Shown: one piece after another, positions 27,101 to 38,472 of the stretch | How positions within the stretch are numbered: position 1 is the first letter of the stretch | How the letters are laid out: each line of letters begins with the position of its first letter | Notes under the pieces: model-generated | The model's database searches: none | Seen by the model: the letters and a program-made list of their open reading frames with translations, nothing else | What the model was told of the DNA's origin: nothing | Program-made: the position numbers and the translations under genes | NCBI GenBank assembly: GCA_943737045.1 | Contig: CALSFV010000298.1 | Span: 124,001-188,000 of the forward strand | DNA from: Parapristionchus giblindavisi | Lineage: Eukaryota; Nematoda; Chromadorea; Rhabditida; Diplogasteridae | Reading direction: 5' to 3' | DNA length: 64,000 bases

Positions 27101-29325
27101 TGTTCAACATGGGAACGTGCAAAATACTCAGATTTTTTTGCTCTTTCGTTTGGTATATGACACGCTGGGTCTAGCAGAAAATTTTTCATTTCAGGTAATC
27201 TTTGGGTCTTATCAGAGTGAAAGCTACTTTTGTACTTTGGGCATTGCGCAATCAACACAAGACTGCAGTTTGACATGAACTGAAGTGTAGATTATTCAGA
27301 ATTTTTTACTCTTTCACGTGGTATATGCTACGATAAGTTTCGATAAAGCATTGACGTGTCACGAATTCTTTATTGCCAAAAATGCATAATCCAATTTTGT
27401 TAATTCGGCTGAAGTTGCCGTTGTTCAACATGGGAACGTGCAAAATACTCAGAATTTTTTGCTCTTTCGTTTGGTATATGACACGCTGGGTCTAGCAGAA
27501 AATTTTTCATTTCAGGTAATCTTTTGGTCTTATCAGAGTGAAAGCTACTTTTGTACTTTGGGCATTGTGCAATCAACACAAGACTACAGTTTGACATGAA
27601 CTGAAGTGTAGATTATTCAGAATTTTTTGCTCTTTCACGTGGTATATGCTACGATAAGTTTCGATAAAGCATTGACGTGTCACGAATTCTTTATTGCCAA
27701 AAATGCATAATTCAATTTTGTTAATTCTGCTGAAGTGGCCGTTGTTCAACATGGGAACGTGCAAAATACTCAGAATTTTTTGCTCTTTCGTTTGGTATAT
27801 GACACGCTGGGTCTAGCAGAAAATTTTTCATTTCAGGTAATCTTTTGGTCTTATCAGAGTGAAAGCTACTTTTGTACTTTGGGCATTGTGCAATCAACAC
27901 AAGACTACAGTTTGACATGAACTGAAGTGTAGATTATTCAGAATTTTTTGCTCTTTCACGTGGTATATGCTACGATAAGTTTCGATAAAGCATTGACGTG
28001 TCACGAATTCTTTATTGCCAAAAATGCATAATCCAATTTTGTTAATTCGGCTGAAGTGGCCGTTGTTCAACATGGGAACGTGCAAAATACTCAGAATTTT
28101 TTGCTCTTTCGTTTGGTATATGACACGCTGGGTCTAGCAGAAAATTTTTCATTTCAGGTAATCTTTTGGTCTTATCAGAGTGAAAGCTACTTTTGTACTT
28201 TGGGCATTGTGCAATCAACACAAGACTACAGTTTGACATGAACTGAAGGGTAGATTATTCAGAATTTTTTGCTCTTTCACGTGGTATATTCTACGATAAG
28301 TTTCGATAAAGCATTGACGTGTCACGAATTCTTTATTGCCAAAAATGCATAATTCAATTTTGTTAATTCGGCTGAAGTGGCCGTTGTTCAACATGGGAAC
28401 GTGCAAAATACTCAGAATTTTTTGCTCTTTCGTTTGGTATATGACACGCTGGGTCTAGCAGAAAATTTTTCATTTCAGGTAATCTTTTGGTCTTATCAGA
28501 GTGAAAGCTACTTTTGTACTTTGGGCATTGTGCAATCAACACAAGACTACAGTTTGACATGAACTGAAGTGTAGATTATTCAGAATTTTTTGCTCTTTCA
28601 CGTGGTATATGCTACGATAAGTTTCGATAAAGCATTGACGTGTCACGAATTCTTTATTGTCAAAAATGCATAATTCAATTTTGTTAATTCGGCTAAAGTG
28701 GCCATTGTTCAACACGGGAACGTGCAAAATACTCAGAATTTTTTGCTCTTTCGTTTGGTATATGACACGCTGGGTCTAGCACAAAATTTTTCATTTCAGG
28801 CAATCTTTTGGTCTTATCAGAGTGAAAGCTACTTTTGTACTTTGGGCATTGTGCAATCAACACAAGATTACAGTTTGACATGAACTGAAGTGTAGATTAT
28901 TCAGAATTTTTTGCTCTTTCACGTGGTATATGCTACGATAAGTTTCGATAAAGCATTGACGTGTCACGAATTCTTTATTGTCAAAAATGCATAATTCAAT
29001 TTTGTTAATTCGGCTAAAGTGGCCGTTGTTCAACATGGGAACATACAAAATACTCAGAATTTTTTGCTCTTTCGTTTGGTATATGACACGCTGGGTCTAG
29101 CAGAAAATTTTTCATTTCAGGTAATCTTTGGGTCTTATCAGAGTGAAAGCTACTTTTGTACTTTGGGCATTGTGCAATCAACACAAGACTACAGTTTGAC
29201 ATGAACTGAAGTGTAGATTATTCAGAATTTTTTGCTCTTTCACGTGGTATAATCTTACGATAAGTTTCGATAAAGCATTGACGTGTCACGAATTCTTTAT
29301 TGTCAAAAATGCATAATTCAATTTT
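24190..29325. repeat. Eight-monomer higher-order repeat, copies 2 and 3 in tandem
   Basis: Two adjacent 2,568-bp units (24,190-26,757 and 26,758-29,325) repeat the ordered marker set of copy 1. Copies 1 and 3 share a further marker monomer (GGGAACATACAAAATAC at about 13,631 and 29,038) that copy 2 lacks. This gives the order of duplication: the tandem pair was not made simply by duplicating one of the present units. Confidence 0.88.
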
Positions 29326-32300
29326 GTTAATTCGGCTGAAGTGGCCGTTGTTCAACATGGGAACGTGCAAAATACTCAGAATTTTTTGCTCTTTCGTTTG
29401 GTATATGACACGCTGGGTCTAGCAGAAAATTTTTCATTTCAGGTAATCTTTTGGTCTTATCAGAGTGAAAGCTACTTTTGTACTTTGGGCATTGTGCAAT
29501 CAACACAAGACTACAGTTTGACATGAACTGAAGTGTAGATTATTCAGAATTTTTTGCTCTTTCACGTGGTATATGCTACGATAAGTTTCGATAAAGCATT
29601 GACGTGTCACGAATTCTTTATTGCCAAAAATGCATAATTCAATTTTGTTAATTCGGCTGAAGTGGCCGTTGTTCAACATGGGAACGTGCAAAATACTCAG
29701 AATTTTTTGCTCTTTCGTTTGGTATATGACACGCTGGGTCTAGCAGAAAATTTTTCATTTCAGGTAATCTTTTGGTCTTATCAGAGTGAAAGCTACTTTT
29801 GTACTTTGGGCATTGTGCAATCAACACAAGACTACAGTTTGACATGAACTGAAGTGTAGATTATTCAGAATTTTTTGCTCTTTCACGTGGTATATGCTAC
29901 GATAAGTTTCGATAAAGCATTGACATGTCACGAATTCTTTATTGCCAAAAATGCATAATTCAATTTTGTTAATTCGGCTGAAGTGGCCGTTGTTCAACAT
30001 GGGAACGTGCAAAATACTCAGAATTTTTTGCTCTTTCGTTTGGTATATGACACGCTGGGTCTAGCAGAAAATTTTTCATTTCAGGTAATCTTTTGGTCTT
30101 ATCAGAGTGAAAGCTACTTTTGTACTTTGGGCATTGTGCAATCAACACAAGACTACAGTTTGACATGAACTGAAGTGTAGATTATTCAGAATTTTTTGCT
30201 CTTTCACGTGGTATATGCTACGATAAGTTTCGATAAAGCATTGACGTGTCACGAATTCTTTATTGTCAAAAATGCATAATTCAATTTTGTTAATTCGGCT
30301 GAAGTGGCCGTTGTTCAACATGGGAACGTGCAAAATACTCAGAATTTTTTGCTCTTTCGTTTGGTATATGACACGCTGGGTCTAGCAGAAAATTTTTCAT
30401 TTCAGGTAATCTTTTGGTCTTATCAGAGTGAAAGCTACTTTTGTACTTTGGGCATTGTGCAATCAACACAAGACTACAGTTTGACATGAACTGAAGTGTA
30501 GATTATTCAGAATTTTTTGCTCTTTCACGTGGTATATGCTACGATAAGTTTCGATAAAGCATTGACATGTCACGAATTCTTTATTGCCAAAAATGCATAA
30601 TTCAATTTTGTTAATTCGGCTGAAGTGGCCGTTGTTCAACATGGGAACGTGCAAAATACTCAGAATTTTTTGCTCTTTCGTTTGGTATATGACACGCTGG
30701 GTCTAGCAGAAAATTTTTCATTTCAGGTAATCTTTTGGTCTTATCAGAGTGAAAGCTACTTTTGTACTTTGGGCATTGTGCAATCAACACAAGACTACAG
30801 TTTGACATGAACTGAAGTGTAGATTATTCAGAATTTTTTGCTCTTTCACGTGGTATATGCTACGATAAGTTTCGATAAAGCATTGACATGTCACGAATTC
30901 TTTATTGCCAAAAATGCATAATTCAATTTTGTTAATTCGGCTGAAGTGGCCGTTGTTCAACATGGGAACGTGCAAAATACTCAGAATTTTTTGCTCTTTC
31001 GTTTGGTATATGACACGCTGGGTCTAGCAGAAAATTTTTCATTTCAGGTAATCTTTTGGTCTTATCAGAGTGAAAGCTACTTTTGTACTTTGGGCATTGT
31101 GCAATCAACACAAGACTACAGTTTGACATGAACTGAAGTGTAGATTATTCAGAATTTTTTGCTCTTTCACGTGGTATATGCTACGATAAGTTTCGATAAA
31201 GCATTGACATGTCACGAATTCTTTATTGCCAAAAATGCATAATTCAATTTTGTTAATTCGGCTGAAGTGGCCGTTGTTCAACATGGGAACGTGCAAAATA
31301 CTCAGAATTTTTTGCTCTTTCGTTTGGTATATGACACGCTGGGTCTAGCAGAAAATTTTTCATTTCAGGTAATCTTTTGGTCTTATCAGAGTGAAAGCTA
31401 CTTTTGTACTTTGGGCATTGTGCAATCAACACAAGACTACAGTTTGACATGAACTGAAGTGTAGATTATTCAGAATTTTTTGCTCTTTCACGTGGTATAT
31501 GCTACGATAAGTTTCGATAAAGCATTGACATGTCACGAATTCTTTATTGCCAAAAATGCATAATTCAATTTTGTTAATTCGGCTGAAGTGGCCGTTGTTC
31601 AACATGGGAACGTGCAAAATACTCAGAATTTTTTGCTCTTTCGTTTGGTATATGACACGCTGGGTCTAGCAGAAAATTTTTCATTCCAGGTAATCTTTTG
31701 GTCTTATCAGAGTGAAAGCTACTTTTGTACTTTGGGCATTGTGCAATCAACACAAGACTACAGTTTGACATGAACTGAAGTGTAGATTATTCAGAATTTT
31801 TTGCTCTTTCACATGGTATATGCTACGATAAGTTTCGATAAAGCATTGACGTGTCACGAATTCTTTATTGCCAAAAATGCATAATTCAATTTTGTTAATT
31901 CGGCTGAAGTGGCCGTTGTTCAACATGGGAACGTGCAAAATACACAGAATTTTTTGCTCTTTCGTTTGGTATATGACACGCTGGCTCTAGCAGAAAATTT
32001 TTCATTTCAGGTAATCTTTTGGTCTTATCAGAGTGAAAGCTACTTTTGTACTTTGGGCATTGTGCAATCAACACAAGACTACAGTTTGACATGAACTGAA
32101 GTGTAGATTATTCAGAATTTTTTGCTCTTTCACGTGGTATATGCTACGATAAGTTTCGATAAAGCATTGACGTGTCACGAATTCTTTATTGCCAAAAATG
32201 CATAATTCAATTTTGTTAATTCGGCTGAAGTGGCCGTTGTTCAACATGGGAACGTGCAAAATACTCAGAATTTTTTGCTCTTTCGTTTGGTATATAACAC

Positions 32301-34314
32301 GCTGGGTCTAGCAGAAAATTTTTCATTTCAGGTAATCTTTTGGTCTTATCAGAGTGAAAGCTACTTTTGTACTTTGGGCATTGTGCAATCAACACAAGAC
32401 TACAGTTTGACATGAACTGAAGTGTAGATTATTCAGAATTTTTTGCTCTTTCACGTGGTATATGCTACGATAAGTTTCGATAAAGCATTGACGTGTCACG
32501 AATTCTTTATTGTCAAAAATGCATAATTCAATTTTGTTAATTCGGCTGAAGTGGCCGTTGTTCAACATGGGAACGTGCAAAATACTCAGAATTTTTTGCT
32601 CTTTCGTTTGGTATATGACACGCTGGGTCTAGCAGAAAATTTTTCATTTCAGGTAATCTTTTGGTCTTATCAGAGTGAAAGCTACTTTTGTACTTTGGGC
32701 ATTGTGCAATCAACACAAGACTACAGTTTGACATGAACTGAAGTGTAGATTATTCAGAATTTTTTGCTCTTTCACGTGGTATATGCTACGATAAGTTTCG
32801 ATAAAGCATTGACATGTCACGAATTCTTTATTGCCAAAAATGCATAATTCAATTTTGTTAATTCGGCTGAAGTGGCCGTTGTTCAACATGGGAACGTGCA
32901 AAATACTCAGAATTTTTTGCTCTTTCGTTTGGTATATGACACGCTGGGTCTAGCAGAAAATTTTTCATTTCAGGTAATCTTTTGGTCTTATCAGAGTGAA
33001 AGCTACTTTTGTACTTTGGGCATTGTGCAATCAACACAAGACTACAGTTTGACATGAACTGAAGTGTAGATTATTCAGAATTTTTTGCTCTTTCACGTGG
33101 TATATGCTACGATAAGTTTCGATAAAGCATTGACATGTCACGAATTCTTTATTGCCAAAAATGCATAATTCAATTTTGTTAATTCGGCTGAAGTGGCCGT
33201 TGTTCAACATGGGAACGTGCAAAATACTCAGAATTTTTTGCTCTTTCGTTTGGTATATGACACGCTGGGTCTAGCAGAAAATTTTTCATTTCAGGTAATC
33301 TTTTGGTCTTATCAGAGTGAAAGCTACTTTTGTACTTTGGGCATTGTGCAATCAACACAAGACTACAGTTTGACATGAACTGAAGTGTAGATTATTCAGA
33401 ATTTTTTGCTCTTTCACGTGGTATATGCTACGATAAGTTTCGATAAAGCATTGACATGTCACGAATTCTTTATTGCCAAAAATGCATAATTCAATTTTGT
33501 TAATTCGGCTGAAGTGGCCGTTGTTCAACATGGGAACGTGCAAAATACTCAGAATTTTTTGCTCTTTCGTTTGGTATATGACACGCTGGGTCTAGCAGAA
33601 AATTTTTCATTTCAGGTAATCTTTTGGTCTTATCAGAGTGAAAGCTACTTTTGTACTTTGGGCATTGTGCAATCAACACAAGACTACAGTTTGACATGAA
33701 CTGAAGTGTAGATTATTCAGAATTTTTTGCTCTTTCACGTGGTATATGCTACGATAAGTTTCGATAAAGCATTGACATGTCACGAATTCTTTATTGCCAA
33801 AAATGCATAATTCAATTTTGTTAATTCGGCTGAAGTGGCCGTTGTTCAACATGGGAACGTGCAAAATACTCAGAATTTTTTGCTCTTTCGTTTGGTATAT
33901 GACACGCTGGGTCTAGCAGAAAATTTTTCATTTCAGGTAATCTTTTGGTCTTATCAGAGTGAAAGCTACTTTTGTACTTTGGGCATTGTGCAATCAACAC
34001 AAGACTACAGTTTGACATGAACTGAAGTGTAGATTATTCAGAATTTTTTGCTCTTTCACGTGGTATATGCTACGATAAGTTTCGATAAAGCATTGACATG
34101 TCACGAATTCTTTATTGCCAAAAATGCATAATTCAATTTTGTTAATTCGGCTGAAGTGGCCGTTGTTCAACATGGGAACGTGCAAAATACTCAGAATTTT
34201 TTGCTCTTTCGTTTGGTATATGACACGCTGGGTCTAGCAGAAAATTTTTCATTTCAGGTAATCTTTTGGTCTTATCAGAGTGAAAGCTACTTTTGTACTT
34301 TGGGCATTGTGCAA

Positions 34315-36882
34315 TCAACACAAGACTACAGTTTGACATGAACTGAAGTGTAGATTATTCAGAATTTTTTGCTCTTTCACATGGTATATGCTACGATAAG
34401 TTTCGATAAAGCATTGACGTGTCACGAATTCTTTATTGCCAAAAATGCATAATTCAATTTTGTTAATTCGGCTGAAGTGGCCGTTGTTCAACATGGGAAC
34501 GTGCAAAATACACAGAATTTTTTGCTCTTTCGTTTGGTATATGACACGCTGGCTCTAGCAGAAAATTTTTCATTTCAGGTAATCTTTTGGTCTTATCAGA
34601 GTGAAAGCTACTTTTGTACTTTGGGCATTGTGCAATCAACACAAGACTACAGTTTGACATGAACTGAAGTGTAGATTATTCAGAATTTTTTGCTCTTTCA
34701 CGTGGTATATGCTACGATAAGTTTCGATAAAGCATTGACGTGTCACGAATTCTTTATTGCCAAAAATGCATAATTCAATTTTGTTAATTCGGCTGAAGTG
34801 GCCGTTGTTCAACATGGGAACGTGCAAAATACTCAGAATTTTTTGCTCTTTCGTTTGGTATATGACACGCTGGCTCTAGCAGAAAATTTTTCATTTCAGG
34901 TAATCTTTTGGTCTTATCAGAGTGAAAGCTACTTTTGTACTTTGGGCATTGTGCAATCAACACAAGACTACAGTTTGACATGAACTGAAGTGTAGATTAT
35001 TCAGAATTTTTTGCTCTTTCACGTGGTATATGCTACGATAAGTTTCGATAAAGCATTGACGTGTCACGAATTCTTTATTGCCAAAAATGCATAATTCAAT
35101 TTTGTTAATTCGGCTGAAGTGGCCGTTGTTCAACATGGGAACGTGCAAAATACTCAGAATTTTTTGCTCTTTCGTTTGGTATATGACACGATGGGTCTAG
35201 CAGAAAATTTTTCATTTCAGGTAATCTTTTGGTCTTATCAGAGTGAAAGCTACTTTTGTACTTTGGGCATTGTGCAATCAACACAAGACTACAGTTTGAC
35301 ATGAACTGAAGTGTAGATTATTCAGAATTTTTTGCTCTTTCACGTGGTATATGCTACGATAAGTTTCGATAAAGCATTGACATGTCACGAATTCTTTATT
35401 GCCAAAAATGCATAATTCAATTTTGTTAATTCGGCTGAAGTGGCCGTTGTTCAACATGGGAACGTGCAAAATACTCAGAATTTTTTGCTCTTTCGTTTGG
35501 TATATGACACGCTGGGTCTAGCAGAAAATTTTTCATTTCAGGTAATCTTTTGGTCTTATCAGAGTGAAAGCTACTTTTGTACTTTGGGCATTGTGCAATC
35601 AACACAAGACTACAGTTTGACATGAACTGAAGTGTAGATTATTCAGAATTTTTTGCTCTTTCACATGGTATATGCTACGATAAGTTTCGATAAAGCATTG
35701 ACGTGTCACGAATTCTTTATTGCCAAAAATGCATAATTCAATTTTGTTAATTCGGCTGAAGTGGCCGTTGTTCAACATGGGAACGTGCAAAATACACAGA
35801 ATTTTTTGCTCTTTCGTTTGGTATATGACACGCTGGCTCTAGCAGAAAATTTTTCATTTCAGGTAATCTTTTGGTCTTATCAGAGTGAAAGCTACTTTTG
35901 TACTTTGGGCATTGTGCAATCAACACAAGACTACAGTTTGACATGAACTGAAGTGTAGATTATTCAGAATTTTTTGCTCTTTCACGTGGTATATGCTACG
36001 ATAAGTTTCGATAAAGCATTGACGTGTCACGAATTCTTTATTGCCAAAAATGCATAATTCAATTTTGTTAATTCGGCTGAAGTGGCCGTTGTTCAACATG
36101 GGAACGTGCAAAATACTCAGAATTTTTTGCTCTTTCGTTTGGTATATGACACGCTGGCTCTAGCAGAAAATTTTTCATTTCAGGTAATCTTTTGGTCTTA
36201 TCAGAGTGAAAGCTACTTTTGTACTTTGGGCATTGTGCAATCAACACAAGACTACAGTTTGACATGAACTGAAGTGTAGATTATTCAGAATTTTTTGCTC
36301 TTTCACGTGGTATATGCTACGATAAGTTTCGATAAAGCATTGACGTGTCACGAATTCTTTATTGCCAAAAATGCATAATTCAATTTTGTTAATTCGGCTG
36401 AAGTGGCCGTTGTTCAACATGGGAACGTGCAAAATACTCAGAATTTTTTGCTCTTTCGTTTGGTATATGACACGATGGGTCTAGCAGAAAATTTTTCATT
36501 TCAGGTAATCTTTTGGTCTTATCAGAGTGAAAGCTACTTTTGTACTTTGGGCATTGTGCAATCAACACAAGACTACAGTTTGACATGAACTGAAGTGTAG
36601 ATTATTCAGAATTGTTTGCTCTTTCACGTGGTATATGCTACGATAAGTTTCGATAAAGCATTGACATGTCACGAATTCTTTATTGCCAAAAATGCATAAT
36701 TCAATTTTGTTAATTCGGCTGAAGTGGCCGTTGTTCAACATGGGAACGTGCAAAATACTCAGAATTTTTTGCTCTTTCGTTTGGTATATGACACGCTGGG
36801 TCTAGCAGAAAATTTTTCATTTCAGGTAATCTTTTGGTCTTATCAGAGTGAAAGCTACTTTTGTACTTTGGGCATTGTGCAA
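34315..36882. repeat. Four-monomer higher-order repeat, two units of 1,284 bp
   Basis: Ordered markers TTTCACATGG, AATACACAG, two monomers with CTGGCTCTAG, one with ACACGATGGG, then GACATGTC recur exactly 1,284 bp apart (for example TTTCACATGG near 34,378 and 35,662; ACACGATGGG near 35,187 and 36,471). The same TTTCACATGG/AATACACAG/CTGGCTC block also sits 2,568 bp earlier, near 31,811-31,985. Confidence 0.85.
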
Positions 36883-38444
36883 TCAACACAAGACTACAGT
36901 TTGACATGAACTGAAGTGTAGATTATTCAGAATTTTTTGCTCTTTCACGTGGTATATGCTACGATAAGTTTCGATAAAGCATTGACGTGTCACGAATTCT
37001 TTATTGTCAAAAATGCATAATTCAATTTTGTTAATTCGGCTGAAGTGGCCGTTGTTCAACATGGGAACGTGCAAAATACTCAGAATTTTTTGCTCTTTCG
37101 TTTGGTATATGACACGATGGGTCTAGCAGAAAATTTTTCATTTCAGGTAATCTTTTGGTCTTATCAGAGTGAAAGCTACTTTTGTACTTTGGGCATTGTG
37201 CAATCAACACAAGACTACAGTTTGACATGAACTGAAGTGTAGATTATTCAGAATTGTTTGCTCTTTCACGTGGTATATGCTACGATAAGTTTCGATAAAG
37301 CATTGACATGTCACGAATTCTTTATTGCCAAAAATGCATAATTCAATTTTGTTAATTCGGCTGAAGTGGCCGTTGTTCAACATGGGAACGTGCAAAATAC
37401 TCAGAATTTTTTGCTCTTTCGTTTGGTATATGACACGCTGGGTCTAGCAGAAAATTTTTCATTTCAGGTAATCTTTTGGTCTTATCAGAGTGAAAGCTAC
37501 TTTTGTACTTTGGGCATTGTGCAATCAACACAAGACTACAGTTTGACATGAACTGAAGTGTAGATTATTCAGAATTTTTTGCTCTTTCACGTGGTATATG
37601 CTACGATAAGTTTCGATAAAGCATTGACGTGTCACGAATTCTTTATTGTCAAAAATGCATAATTCAATTTTGTTAATTCGGCTGAAGTGGCCGTTGTTCA
37701 ACATGGGAACGTGCAAAATACTCAGAATTTTTTGCTCTTTCGTTTGGTATATGACACGCTGGGTCTAGCAAAAAATTTTTCATTTCAGGTAATCTTTTGG
37801 TCTTATCAGAGTGAAAGCTACTTTTGTACTTTGGGCATTGTGCAATCAACACAAGACTACAGTTTGACATGAACTGAAGTGTAGATTATTCAGAATTTTT
37901 TGCTCTTTCACGTGGTATATGCTACGATAAGTTTCGATAAAGCATTGACGTGTCACGAATTCTTTATTGTCAAAAATGCATAATTCAATTTTGTTAATTC
38001 GGCTGAAGTGGCCGTTGTTCAACATGGGAACGTGCAAAATACTCAGAATTTTTTGCTCTTTCGTTTGGTATATGACACGCTGGGTCTAGCAGAAAATTTT
38101 TCATTTCAGGTAATCTTTTGGTCTTATCAGAGTGAAAGCTACTTTTGTACTTTGGGCATTGTGCAATCAACACAAGACTACAGTTTGACATGAACTGAAG
38201 TGTAGATTATTCAGAATGTTTTGCTCTTTCACGTGGTATATGCTACGATAAGTTTCGATAAAGCATTGACATGTCACGAATTCTTTATTGCCAAAAATGC
38301 ATAATTCAATTTTGTTAATTCGGCTGAAGTGGCCGTTGTTCAACATGGGAACGTGCAAAATACTCGGAATTTTTTGCTCTTTCGTTTGGTATATGACACG
38401 CTGGGTCTATCAGAAATTTTTTCATTTCAGGTAATCTTTGGGTC

Positions 38445-38472
38445 TTATCAGAGTGAAAGCTACTTTTGTACT
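38445..38472. repeat. LINE target-site duplication, left copy (28 bp)
   Basis: The 28 bases from TTATCAGAGTG to TTTTGTACT are satellite sequence and are repeated exactly at 41,275-41,302, directly after the LINE tail. Removing one copy plus the element restores one continuous monomer in register. Confidence 0.95.

Larger units (their letters stand above)
1..38472. repeat. 321-bp satellite array, left block (about 120 monomers)
   Basis: Head-to-tail monomers of 321 bp (some 322) follow each other without any unrelated sequence from the first base to the LINE insertion. Monomers differ from each other by only a few substitutions. Each holds one GAATTC (in CACGAATTCTTT; lost in some variants) and usually one CACGTG (in TTTCACGTGGTAT). 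Diagnostic variable sites include GTGCAATC / GTGGAATC / GTCGAATC / ATGCAATC, CTTTTGGTC / CTTTGGGTC, GACGTGTC / GACATGTC and GGTATATGCTACG / GGTATAATCTTACG. Reading frames of about 61-65 codons exist on both strands of each monomer but change with every indel and have no gene-like features, so I treat them as chance. The array starts outside the window. Such arrays are typical of heterochromatin or subtelomeres; nothing here fixes which. Confidence 0.98.

Noticed and set aside
1..38472. CRISPR array
   Set aside because: Repeats are direct and contiguous 321-bp units with no short repeat/spacer alternation and no cas genes; the genome is eukaryotic.
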